A program made the translations under genes and the position numbers. A stretch of 64,000 bases of DNA from JBMNGG01 sp050949705 (GTDB lineage Bacteria > Bacillota > Thermosediminibacteria > Thermosediminibacterales > Tepidanaerobacteraceae), in the NCBI GenBank assembly GCA_050949705.1, contig JBMNGG010000004.1:138196-202195 (forward strand), read 5' to 3'. Below, piece after piece: positions 35,064-44,957 of the stretch (the first letter of the stretch is position 1; each line of letters begins with the position of its first letter). The notes below the pieces were generated by a model. The model was not told the DNA's origin. It saw only the letters and a program-made list of their open reading frames with translations, and made no database searches.

Positions 35064-35819
35064 ATGTCAAGAATACCCATGATTGCTGGGAACTGGAAAA
35101 TGAACAACAATAAAAAGCAAACCCTGGAATTTCTAGATGGGTTTTTGCCGAGAATTAATGATATTACAGCTGAAGTGGTAATTTGCCCGCCTTTTACGGA
35201 TCTTTTTGCAACGGCTGAAAAGCTTGAAGGCACAAAGATAAAACTAGGCGCACAGAATATGCATTGGGAGGAAAAAGGTGCTTTTACCGGGGAGATATCT
35301 CCGGTTATGTTAAAAGAAATACCATGTGATTATGTAATCATTGGTCATTCAGAACGGAGACAGTATTTTGCCGAGACAGATGAAACTGTCAACAAAAAAA
35401 TAAAATCAGCACTTAAGCATAATATTTTGCCAATAGTATGTGTGGGTGAAAGTCTTGATCAGCGTGAAGCCGGTACTACAATGTCATGGGTGCTGTCACA
35501 GGTTGAAAAAGCTCTAAAAGATATTACTTTGGAAGAAGTAGAAAAGATAGTATTCGCATATGAGCCAATATGGGCGATAGGAACGGGCAAGACTGCTTCT
35601 GCTTCTGATGCTCAGGAAGTTATTTCTGCTATAAGAAAACGGATATCAGAGCTTTATAGCCAGAATGTTGCGGATAAAGTAAGAATTCTTTATGGAGGTA
35701 GCGTAAAGCCTCAAAATATTAAGGAACTAATGGGGGAGGCAGATATTGACGGGGCTCTTGTTGGTGGAGCAAGTCTTGAACCTGATAGCTTTTATGCCCT
35801 GTGTTCCTTTAATCTATAG
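35064..35819 (+). CDS. tpiA: Triosephosphate isomerase
   Basis: 251 residues. GNWKMNN (active-site Lys), YVIIGHSERRQ (electrophilic His), AYEPIWAIGTGKTAS (catalytic Glu and the mobile loop) and LYGGSVKPQN phosphate loop. Interconverts dihydroxyacetone phosphate and glyceraldehyde-3-phosphate. GGAGGTG precedes the ATG, and gpmI follows 15 bp after its stop. Confidence 0.97.
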   Translation: MSRIPMIAGNWKMNNNKKQTLEFLDGFLPRINDITAEVVICPPFTDLFATAEKLEGTKIKLGAQNMHWEEKGAFTGEISPVMLKEIPCDYVIIGHSERRQYFAETDETVNKKIKSALKHNILPIVCVGESLDQREAGTTMSWVLSQVEKALKDITLEEVEKIVFAYEPIWAIGTGKTASASDAQEVISAIRKRISELYSQNVADKVRILYGGSVKPQNIKELMGEADIDGALVGGASLEPDSFYALCSFNL

Positions 35820-35834
35820 TAGGAGATGAAGCCA

Positions 35835-37373
35835 TTGTCGAGAAAACCGCTAATGTTAATGATATTAGATGGTTGGGGATTAAGCTTAGAAGAAAGAGCT
35901 AATGCTATATTAAACGCAAATACACCAAACTATGACCGTTTGATGAAAGAGTATCCAAATACTACTTTGGAAGCATCTGGTCTTGCTGTCGGCCTGCCTG
36001 AAGGGCAGATGGGAAATTCAGAAGTAGGGCATTTAAATCTGGGGGCAGGAAGGATAGTATATCAAGATTTTACAAGAGTGAGTCAAGATATAAAAAGTGG
36101 TGGATTTTATAAGAATCCTGCCCTTCTTTCAGCAGTAGAAAACGCTTTGAATAATAATAAATCACTCCACCTAATGGGTCTTTTGTCTGATGGTGGTGTT
36201 CACAGCCATATCAACCATATAAAAGCATTGCTTTTATTAGCAAAAAAGAATAATTTAGATAGAGTATATTTGCATGCTTTTTTAGATGGTAGAGATGTAC
36301 CACCTGCTAATGCACAGAAATATGTAAGTGAAATAGAAGAATGTATGAAAGAATTAGACATAGGGGCTATTGCCACCATATCAGGCCGTTATTATGCAAT
36401 GGATCGGGATAAAAGATGGGATAGGACAAAAAAAGCTTATGATGCCATAGTATTTGGGGAAGGGCTTTTAGCCAGCAGTGCAAAAACTGCCATAGAAAAA
36501 AGTTATGAGCGAAAAGAGACTGATGAGTTTGTTATACCTACCGTAATTACAGGTGATAATGGGCAGCCTTTAGCTAAAGTTGAAGAAGGGGATTCAATTA
36601 TATTTTTTAATTTTAGACCTGACAGAGCTCGGCAATTAACATATGCCTTTTGTAATGAAGAGTTTGAAGGATTTCATCGGAAGAATGGATATTTTCCAGT
36701 TTGCTATGTATGTATGACAGAATATGATAAAACAATAAATAATGCAATGGTTGCATATGGGCCTGAATCTATGGATAACATCTTAGCTGATGTGTTATCC
36801 AAGGCTGGGCTTAGGCAGCTTCGCATAGCTGAAACAGAAAAATATGCTCATGTTACCTTTTTCTTTAACGGAGGCGTAGAAAAGGCATACCCGGGAGAAG
36901 ACAGAGTTTTAATTCCTTCACCCAAAGTTGCTACATACAATCTTAAACCTGAAATGAGTGCATATGAAGTAGCAGATGCAGTAGTTAAAAAAATTAAAGA
37001 AGACATATATGACGTGATTATTCTTAATTTTGCTAATCCAGATATGGTAGGTCATACCGGTGTTTTTGATGCTGCAGTAAAAGCTATCGAAGCTGTTGAT
37101 GAATGTATTGGGAAAATATGTGATGTATTAGAAGAAAAAGGAGGTACCCTACTTATAACCGCTGACCATGGCAATGCAGAAAAGATGTTGGATTACGAAA
37201 CAGGAGAGCCATTTACTGCACATACCCTTAGTAAGGTTCCGCTAATTCTAATAAGTGATAAAAATTATAAATTAAAGCCTGGTAAGTTAGCCGATATAGC
37301 ACCCACTATACTTTTGCTATTAGGTATTGAGAAGCCTAAGGAGATGACAGGAGAACCATTGATAATAGAGTAA
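35835..37373 (+). CDS. gpmI: 2,3-bisphosphoglycerate-independent phosphoglycerate mutase
   Basis: 512 residues of the alkaline-phosphatase superfamily: LMILDGWGL metal site, GNSEVGHLNLGAGR with the phospho-accepting Ser, NFANPDMVGHTG and ITADHGNAE as further Mn-binding motifs. Converts 3- to 2-phosphoglycerate. TTG 35835 is preferred since AGGAG (35821-35825) is 9 nt upstream; the in-frame ATG 35826 directly abuts that site. Mn-dependent iPGM is usual in spore-forming Firmicutes. Confidence 0.95.
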   Translation: MSRKPLMLMILDGWGLSLEERANAILNANTPNYDRLMKEYPNTTLEASGLAVGLPEGQMGNSEVGHLNLGAGRIVYQDFTRVSQDIKSGGFYKNPALLSAVENALNNNKSLHLMGLLSDGGVHSHINHIKALLLLAKKNNLDRVYLHAFLDGRDVPPANAQKYVSEIEECMKELDIGAIATISGRYYAMDRDKRWDRTKKAYDAIVFGEGLLASSAKTAIEKSYERKETDEFVIPTVITGDNGQPLAKVEEGDSIIFFNFRPDRARQLTYAFCNEEFEGFHRKNGYFPVCYVCMTEYDKTINNAMVAYGPESMDNILADVLSKAGLRQLRIAETEKYAHVTFFFNGGVEKAYPGEDRVLIPSPKVATYNLKPEMSAYEVADAVVKKIKEDIYDVIILNFANPDMVGHTGVFDAAVKAIEAVDECIGKICDVLEEKGGTLLITADHGNAEKMLDYETGEPFTAHTLSKVPLILISDKNYKLKPGKLADIAPTILLLLGIEKPKEMTGEPLIIE

Positions 37374-37445
37374 TAAAGAACCAGACTTTAGAAACAAAAA
37401 TAGGCTTAACTATTTAGAAATAGAAAATTAGGAAGGTGATTATTC

Positions 37446-38732
37446 ATGTCCACAATTATTGATGTAATTGCCAGAGAAATTATAGATTCTCGAGGCAATC
37501 CAACTGTTGAAGTAGATGTTTTACTTGAAGATGGCACATTAGGTCGAGCAGCGGTTCCATCAGGAGCTTCAACTGGCCAATTTGAAGCAGTAGAGCTTCG
37601 AGATAAAGACCCCAAACGTTTTGTAGGTAAGGGAGTTCTGAAAGCAGTTCAAAATGTAAATGAAGAAATCGCCCCTGAACTTCAGGGAATGGATGCAATG
37701 GACCAAGTAGGAATTGACCAGCTTTTGATTGATTTAGATAAAAGCCATAATAAAGGTCGCCTTGGTGCCAACGCAATTTTAGGGGTATCTCTTGCAACAG
37801 CCAATGCAGCAGCTAACTATCTTGGTATTAGCCTTTTCCGATATATTGGTGGCGCAAATGCCAAAGTACTGCCGGTTCCTATGATGAATATATTAAACGG
37901 TGGTGAACACGCCGATAATAATGTTGATATACAAGAATTTATGATTATGCCAGCTGGCGCCAATAGCTTTGCCGGAGCATTGCGCATGGGTGCTGAGACT
38001 TTTCATACATTAAAGAAAGTCTTAAGTGAAAAAGGTCTAAGCACTACTGTAGGTGATGAAGGCGGCTTTGCCCCAAATCTATCTTCAAACGAGGAAGCTA
38101 TTAAGTATATTGTTGAGGCAATAGAAAAAGCTGGCTATATACCGGGGAAAGATATTTTTGTAGCTCTGGATGCTGCTTCTTCTGAATTCTATAATAACGG
38201 AAAGTATCATCTCAAAGGTGAAGGCCTTGAATATGATGCTGCCGGAATGGTAGAATACTTTTCTAGATTAGTTGATAAGTATCCAATTATTTCCATAGAA
38301 GATGGTATGGCTGAAGAAGACTGGGATGGATGGAAACTTCTTACAGATGCTATTGGACATAAAGTTCAGCTTGTAGGTGACGACCTATTTGTAACAAATA
38401 CAGAGCGTCTTCAAAGGGGAATTGAAAAAGGTGTGGCAAACTCTATTTTGATTAAAGTAAATCAGATAGGGACTCTTACAGAAACCCTGGATGCTATCGA
38501 GATGGCAAAAAGGGCTAAATATACAGCGGTTATTTCACATCGCTCTGGTGAAACAGAAGATGTAACTATTGCTGATTTGGCAGTTGCAGTTAATGCAGGA
38601 CAGATAAAAACCGGAGCTCCTTCCCGAACTGACCGTGTAGCAAAATACAATCAACTCTTAAGAATCGAGCAGGAACTTGATACAACGGCTCAATATCTAG
38701 GTACAAGAGCATTCTACAATATAAAGAGATAA
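37446..38732 (+). CDS. eno: Enolase
   Basis: 428 residues. IDSRGNPTVEVDV near the N-terminus, metal and substrate motifs VGDEGGFAPNL, SIEDGMAEEDWDGW, LVGDDLFVTN and the signature LIKVNQIGTLTET, then SHRSGETED. Dehydrates 2-phosphoglycerate to phosphoenolpyruvate. GGAAGGTG precedes ATG. Last gene of the glycolytic operon; I saw no convincing terminator just after it. Confidence 0.97.
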   Translation: MSTIIDVIAREIIDSRGNPTVEVDVLLEDGTLGRAAVPSGASTGQFEAVELRDKDPKRFVGKGVLKAVQNVNEEIAPELQGMDAMDQVGIDQLLIDLDKSHNKGRLGANAILGVSLATANAAANYLGISLFRYIGGANAKVLPVPMMNILNGGEHADNNVDIQEFMIMPAGANSFAGALRMGAETFHTLKKVLSEKGLSTTVGDEGGFAPNLSSNEEAIKYIVEAIEKAGYIPGKDIFVALDAASSEFYNNGKYHLKGEGLEYDAAGMVEYFSRLVDKYPIISIEDGMAEEDWDGWKLLTDAIGHKVQLVGDDLFVTNTERLQRGIEKGVANSILIKVNQIGTLTETLDAIEMAKRAKYTAVISHRSGETEDVTIADLAVAVNAGQIKTGAPSRTDRVAKYNQLLRIEQELDTTAQYLGTRAFYNIKR

Positions 38733-39071
38733 AGACGATTGACTATGTTTAGTTAAGTTTGACGTTGTCAAGTGATACAGTTCGCTCAGGTTTATTTTTT
38801 CTATGGTTCTAAGATTCGATTTCGGCGAAAGCCTAAATCTATAAGCTCAATCTTATTTGTTACAAAGTCATGTTTGAAAATTACTTTATATTTATCTGTT
38901 ACGCTATATCTTTTCGTGTAACTCCGCGTTTAGCTTTTTACGGCTTTCTTGAAATCTCATCAAGAACCATAAACAAAAAAATAATATTTCGCTCTCTTGT
39001 ATCACCTGGCAACTATGATTTACACATACAGATTGCAATACAGATTATAGATGTCATTGAGGGGGGTTTTT
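38733..39071 (+). other. Intergenic region between eno and addB
   Basis: 339 bp without a convincing gene. One small hairpin at 38818-38839 has a 9-bp stem with a mismatch and a GAAA tetraloop, with no U-run. A small open frame at 38870-39112 has no good ribosome binding site and overlaps addB out of frame, so it is not called. The addB site GAGGGGGG ends the region. Confidence 0.5.
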
Positions 39072-41542
39072 ATGAAGGAACTAATTGTATACCCCACACC
39101 TTATTTGGTTAAACAACATAGAGCAAAACAGCTTGAAAATAAAATAGGGGTGACCGGTGTATTACCGGTCACCTATGAAATTTTTATAGAGAAGTGCATA
39201 CAAGAGGTCATTTCTAACAAGATTTTCCTGGGAGATTTCAAGAAAGAAGTAATTGTCTATCAGATACTTGTAAAACTGAAAAAGGAGAATAAGCTAAAAT
39301 ATTTTCACACATTGCGTCAGGGATATGTACAGCGTATTGCTGATGTGATTGGAGAATTAAAACAGCAAGATATAGATGTGGAAACTTTTAAAAGCCTAAA
39401 CTTAAAGGGGTTTTTGCATCACGACTTCTATCTCGTTTATAAAACATACCAAGATCTGCTTGAAAGAAAGCACCTATATGACAGGGAAGATCGTTACCTT
39501 ATTTGTAAGGATACCATTAATAGAAGTAATTTTTTAGCACGCTGGGATTTAGTGACTTTTAAAGACTTCTTTGAATTTACACCTATTCAAAATAAGATAA
39601 TATCTGCCATAGGTAATAAAGGGAAAAGCGTTAATTCTAATATGGAAATGAGCATGCAAGAAATAGAAGTAATAAAAGCACAAAATAGAAGAACTGAAGT
39701 ATATAATTTAGCTCATGTGATTCTTGAAGATTTAAAAAGAGGGATGGCAGCTGAGAAGGTTTGCATTGTCTTGAGAAATCAAGATGCCTATGTAGAAATT
39801 TTACATGAGGTATTTGAAGAAGCCCAAGTACCTATCAATTTGGGAAGACAGACATCTCTTGTTCAAAATCCATTCATAAAATCCTTGCTAAGTCTTTTTA
39901 AAGGAGAATTAAGCAGCTATTTTTCAGAGAAGTTTTCTTATACAAGAGGGGAAAGAAATAATATTTTACAGTGGTCGACTAAACTAAAAGAATACCTTCA
40001 CGATCAGGGCTATCCAGTAAAATTTAGTCAAATTCACAATACTAACCTTGGTGTAATTAAACGTGATTTGGAAGCCTTTGATGCTCTTAATGGCCTTTTA
40101 ACTGAATTAGAAGATTTATATTATATATTAATGATAGAAGATATGAATTACCAGGATTTCGTAAATCTTTTAAAAAATCATATTCATAGTCGGGTTTATA
40201 GTTACAAGGCTCCGGATGAAGGGATATGGGTATTGCCTCCCACAATGCTCCGAGGTCTATATTTTGACAAGATATATGTTTTGGGAATGATAGATGGAGA
40301 GTTTCCAAGAGATTTTAGACCCGATTGGTTTTTAAAGGAGTGGGAAAGGGAAGTCATTAATCGAAAGGATTTTCAATTAGATACCTTAGATATACTCCTT
40401 GATAAGGAAAGTCGGGCTTTTAGTTTTCTTACTGCCTGTAGCCCCAAGGGTTACTTTTCATATCCAATAGTTGTGGAAGACAACACATCTTCAATCGTTT
40501 CACCATTTCTTGAAGAGCTGATAGAACTTTACTCCTGTTCTGTAGAAACTGTAAGATTTGATTCAGTATATTGCCAAGAGAAGATAAATGATTATAAGCC
40601 TTGCCCTGGAATAATAAACGATGGCAAGATTAAAGAAGGCATAAAAAAACTATTTGACCGAAAGACCTTTTAGTACAACAGCTTTTAATATGTATGGCCA
40701 ATGTCCTTATAAGTTCTTTTTGGCAAGGGTCTTAAACTTGTCTCCTCTCGGAAGAAGAAGATCAATACACAGCTCTTGCTCGAGGTACAATTTTGCATAA
40801 AATCCTCGAAGTATTTTTCAAAAATCATCGAAAGGGCCTTAAAAGTGACAAAATAGATGAATATACAAATGAAATCAAAAGACTGGTCGATGATATTATG
40901 GGAGAATCCGCTATAGAAAATAGTTTTCCACATAGAATGCTATACGAAATAGAAAAGAATGAAATAAGTGAAAGCATAATTAATTATATAAAGTGGTATA
41001 TAAAACAACGTGGAAATTTCAATCCGATTCTTTTTGAATTTGGTTTTGGTTATAAAAAAGAGTTTTGTCCGGATTTTGCTCCAGATATCAGTATATGCGG
41101 CAAAATAGACAGAATTGATGAGGACTCTGAGGGTAAATTAATAGTTTTTGATTACAAGTCAAGTTCTACCCCCGATATAAAGGAAGTTAAAGAGGGAACT
41201 GATATACAACTGCCCTTATATATATTGTCAGCAGAACAATTATTAGAAAAGCCGGTGGTTGGCGGAGCTTTTATTTCACTTAAAAAAGGATCAGTAGATA
41301 ATGTTCTGGTTCGTGATGGTAGTAACCTGCCTTTCATATCAAAACGCCGTAAAAAAGGAGTATTAAACGAAAAAGAGTGGGATGACTTGATGGAGACAGT
41401 TAAAAGAACAGTAAGAGAATATACAGACAATATCAGAGAATCAAAGTTCCCACTAAAACCCAAAAAGTGTCCAAAGATAAGTAATTACGGGAGCTTTTGT
41501 GATTTTGTCAATATATGTCCTTGGGAGGGAGAAGATCAATGA
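39072..41542 (+). pseudogene. addB: AddB/RexB-like exonuclease subunit, disrupted by two frameshifts
   Basis: Three consecutive frames encode one AddB-like protein of about 823 residues. Segment 1 (39072-40673) is the helicase-like body (YPTPYLVKQHRAKQL; GIWVLPPTMLRGLYFDKIYV). Reading past its stop needs skipping one T in TTTT at 40668-40671, giving FSTTAFNMYGQCPYKFF with an expected Fe-S Cys. Skipping one G at 40750/40751 then gives EEEDQYTALARGTILHKIL and the PD-(D/E)XK nuclease (GKIDRIDED, FDYKSSS) with C-terminal cysteines. Both shifts are one extra base. The last frame overlaps addA by ATGA. True pseudogene, sequencing error or recoding cannot be separated here; the N-terminal Walker A of larger AddB proteins is absent. 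Confidence 0.85.
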
Positions 41543-44451
41543 ACTATACTCCTGAACAAAAAAAGGCAATTGAAACAGTAGACCAAAGCTTAGTAGTTAC
41601 CGCCGGTGCCGGGGCTGGGAAAACCCGTGTTCTAGTAGACCGCATCATTTATTTACTAACAAATGGTTTTGCTGATATAGACCAGATAGTGGCCATTACC
41701 TATACAAAGAAGGCGGCACTGGAAATTAGAGAGCGCTTACGTAGAGAGATAAAAAAACAAAAGACAAATCTGACTCTTTCCGAGTCTTTAAAAAAACTTG
41801 GAATAGCATATATTGGTACAGTGCACAGTTTTTGCCTTAGAATTCTCCAAGAGAACCCAGTAGAAGCTAATATAGATCCGAATGCTAAAGTTCTGGAAGA
41901 ATATCGTGGGAAAGCCTGGCTAAAGGATTGCATACAAGAGGCAATTATTAATAATCTAAATAATAATATTGTCTACCAACTCACATCAGAGATAGGTTTT
42001 TCAAAACTATCAAAAGAACTCCATAGTATTATGAGTAAAATGATGAATTTAGGGTTGAAACCTGATGTTTTATCTAATAAGACTGAAAGTGAAGAAGAGA
42101 AGACATTGGTTTGGTTAATCCATAAAGCCTATGAGTTTTATAACATGAGAAAAGACGAAGAAATGTTTTTAGATTATGAAGATATCTTACAAAAAACTTT
42201 GGAATTACTAAGAGGAAATAAGGATATTCTACATAAATATAAAAATAAGTTCAAATATATAATGATTGACGAGTATCAAGATTTAAACTACGTTCAGGAT
42301 GCTATATTACGTTTATTAGGGGAAGGTACAAATCTTTTTGTTGTAGGAGATAAAAAACAATCGATATATGGATTTCGTGGCGCACGAGTGGAACTTTTCG
42401 AAAAGCTGAAAAAAGACTTAGAAAGCTATGGGCAAGCCATAAACCTGAGAGATAATTTCCGAAGCGACCAGCGGATAATTAGTTTTGTTAATGATAGCTT
42501 TAATGGTCTTATAGATAAATATGAGCCAATTGATGCACACAGATGCCATGAAGATAAAAATAATTTATTAATTTTGATGCCAGAAAGCGAAGGTCTTATG
42601 AGCCAGAGAAGGCAACATGAAGCAGAGTTTATTGCCAGAAAAATTCTTGAGATGATGACTGATGAAACCATAAAAATCTTTGATAAAAACACAAAAGAAT
42701 ATCGACCAGTTACATTTAGAGATTTCTCTGTGCTTCTGAGGAAAAAGACTCATCTACAACACTACATAAATGCTTTTAAGACATATAACATACCCTATCA
42801 TGTGGCTAACCCCGGAAGTCTTCTGGAAAGCCAGTGTGTGAAAAACCTTATTTGTGCATTAAGGACTATAGAGTTTAAAGAAAATATAAGTTTATATGGT
42901 ACACTTTCACATCTTTTAAAAGTTAGTGATGAAACGCTAGCACAATTTATACTCGACCAGCAGGAGCTAATTAAAGGCCTTGAAGAGGATGTGGATTATA
43001 CTGGGATTTCCAAAAACCTTGCCCAAGCCTTTAAATTAATTCAAAGCTGGTGTAAAATAAAAGATAAGTCAACTTTAAGAGAATTAGCAGGTATTATAGT
43101 GGTAGATACACAGCTTCTATCTCACGCTGCACAAAAGGACATCTTAGAAACAGAAAATCTATTTAAGTTTTTGGATTTATGCAGATATTATGATGGTCTG
43201 GGTTTTAGTTTAAAGGATTTTCTAAAAGAGCTTTCGGAATTTGGAGAGGACCATCATGAAGCTTTGGATACAGCTGAGGAAGAAGATGTAGTTAAATTTA
43301 TAACCATTCATTCATCAAAGGGATTGGAGTTTCCAATCGTTATTTTAGCAGATAGTGGTCAGGAAATATCAGGGAGAACCTCAGAAATTTTATTTGAACC
43401 CGAATTGGGAATTGCACTAAAAAAAGATAAAGATAAATGGGAAACCCTAAAAAACAGCTTAGCGCGTAGGGAGATTGAAGAGGCAAAAAGGGTTCTATAT
43501 GTAGCATTAACTAGGGCTAGAGATTACCTGTTAATTTCAGGTGAAATAAAATCTGAAAAAAAGGATAGCTTTTTAAAATGGATTAATCCGGAGACCGCCG
43601 CAATAGGTAATGTTTCGCCAATGGTAATAATGCGGGAGCCGCCCCAAATAGTGACAAAAGATATAAATAAATCCTTAGAATATAGAAAAACGCAGCTTAA
43701 AAAACCGAAGTTTACTCTAAAAAGTGTTAAAATACCAAAATATTATTCGGTAACACTATTAGGAGATTTTATACGGTGTCCAAAGAGATATTATTTAAGT
43801 CATGAAATGGGCATACCCGAGTCCGCTTTTTTAAAACATGACAGGGATTTTAGAATGTTGTCGGCGAGGGAAAGAGGCACAATCGTTCATGAAATCATAG
43901 AAAAGATACAAAGAGATAATCTAAAAGCAAAAGATATTACTAAGATTTTAGATAAATATGATAAAATATTTTTGGCAGCTGAAGACAAGGCCTTTATTAA
44001 CCGATGTATTAATAATTACTTAGAAAGTGATTTATATAGAACTGGTGGGCTTATTTACTCTGAATTGCCTTTTATTTATCGTCTAAAGAAGAAATGCTAT
44101 ATTACAGGCAAAGTAGACAACTTGATTATTGAAGATGATGGAGCTATTGTAGCGGATTTTAAAACAAATGCTTCTATACGACCAGCCTTAATGGAATCCT
44201 ACTGTATGCAAGTTGCAGCATATGCTTTAGCAATTAATGAAATATACGGTGTTCCCATTAAAAAAGGAATAATAGCTTCCCTTTTCGAAGGAAGGATTAT
44301 AGAGATAGATATTTCCACAAAAAGTCTAGATGAGCATAAAAAGAATATATGTGAAATAGTAAGCATGATAGAACGAAATGATTTTAAGCAAAAACCAAGA
44401 GAAAAATCAAACTGTGATATTTGTGGGTATAAAGAGATTCTATGTAGATAA
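41539..44451 (+). CDS. addA: AddA-like UvrD-family helicase-nuclease
   Basis: 970 residues. SF1A helicase with Walker A AGAGAGKTR (22-30), IDEYQD (D244/E245), GDKKQSIYGFRGA, and VLYVALTRARDYL motif VI. The C-terminal RecB-type nuclease has GKVDNL and VADFKTN (D873, K875). Works with AddB to resect double-strand breaks for RecA. ATG 41539 with GGGAGGGA at 41523-41530 is chosen. The start overlaps the addB stop, so AddA translation is coupled to the last addB frame. It is shorter than Bacillus AddA (about 1230 residues). Confidence 0.9.
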   Translation: MNYTPEQKKAIETVDQSLVVTAGAGAGKTRVLVDRIIYLLTNGFADIDQIVAITYTKKAALEIRERLRREIKKQKTNLTLSESLKKLGIAYIGTVHSFCLRILQENPVEANIDPNAKVLEEYRGKAWLKDCIQEAIINNLNNNIVYQLTSEIGFSKLSKELHSIMSKMMNLGLKPDVLSNKTESEEEKTLVWLIHKAYEFYNMRKDEEMFLDYEDILQKTLELLRGNKDILHKYKNKFKYIMIDEYQDLNYVQDAILRLLGEGTNLFVVGDKKQSIYGFRGARVELFEKLKKDLESYGQAINLRDNFRSDQRIISFVNDSFNGLIDKYEPIDAHRCHEDKNNLLILMPESEGLMSQRRQHEAEFIARKILEMMTDETIKIFDKNTKEYRPVTFRDFSVLLRKKTHLQHYINAFKTYNIPYHVANPGSLLESQCVKNLICALRTIEFKENISLYGTLSHLLKVSDETLAQFILDQQELIKGLEEDVDYTGISKNLAQAFKLIQSWCKIKDKSTLRELAGIIVVDTQLLSHAAQKDILETENLFKFLDLCRYYDGLGFSLKDFLKELSEFGEDHHEALDTAEEEDVVKFITIHSSKGLEFPIVILADSGQEISGRTSEILFEPELGIALKKDKDKWETLKNSLARREIEEAKRVLYVALTRARDYLLISGEIKSEKKDSFLKWINPETAAIGNVSPMVIMREPPQIVTKDINKSLEYRKTQLKKPKFTLKSVKIPKYYSVTLLGDFIRCPKRYYLSHEMGIPESAFLKHDRDFRMLSARERGTIVHEIIEKIQRDNLKAKDITKILDKYDKIFLAAEDKAFINRCINNYLESDLYRTGGLIYSELPFIYRLKKKCYITGKVDNLIIEDDGAIVADFKTNASIRPALMESYCMQVAAYALAINEIYGVPIKKGIIASLFEGRIIEIDISTKSLDEHKKNICEIVSMIERNDFKQKPREKSNCDICGYKEILCR

Positions 44452-44633
44452 CTATATAAGAAGGAAGGTGAACAATAGTTAATTTTATGATTTTAAAAAC
44501 TTAATAAAGGATATATCATCAGGTTTTTTATTAGCATAATACAATAAACTGAAAAATGCCAATTAATTGATTAATAGTAGAGCACAATAGCCTATCTTAT
44601 ACTAAATAGTATAACAAAATAGAGTAATGTATA

Positions 44634-44662
44634 TTGTATTTTAACAAAAAGTATGGTAAAAT
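44634..44662 (+). promoter_or_regulatory. Candidate sigma-A promoter of secG
   Basis: TTGTAT (44634-44639), 17-bp spacer, TAAAAT (44657-44662), 33 bp before the secG start. Confidence 0.45.
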
Positions 44663-44694
44663 TACTCCTATAAGGAGATATTGGAGGTAGCATC

Positions 44695-44922
44695 ATGGAG
44701 CTGTTTTTAACGATCGTCTACCTTCTGATTTGTATAGGTCTTATTGCAACAGTATTGCTGCAATCGGGCAAATCAGCAGGTATTGCAGGTAGTATTGCCG
44801 GCGGTGCAGAAACTCTGTTTGGAAAAAAGAGGGGGATTGATGATAAGCTGGCTACTTATACAAAGATTATTGCTGTTTTATTTGTAGTTATGTCAGTTGT
44901 AATGATTGTTTTCTTACGTTAA
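44695..44922 (+). CDS. secG: Preprotein translocase subunit SecG
   Basis: 75 residues with two transmembrane helices (about 2-20 and 55-74) joined by the conserved loop LLQSGKSAGIAGSIAGGAET and LFGKKRGID. Auxiliary SecYEG subunit that aids SecA cycling. TTGGAGGTAG precedes ATG. SecG is usually followed by rnr/smpB in Firmicutes; here hppA follows after 35 bp. Confidence 0.95.
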   Translation: MELFLTIVYLLICIGLIATVLLQSGKSAGIAGSIAGGAETLFGKKRGIDDKLATYTKIIAVLFVVMSVVMIVFLR

Positions 44923-44957
44923 AACAATAATAAGAGATCTGGAGGGAGTTTTAAAAA

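Noticed and set aside
38870..39112. 80-codon open frame between eno and addB
   Set aside because: No suitable ribosome binding site, no recognisable domain, and it overlaps the addB start out of frame.
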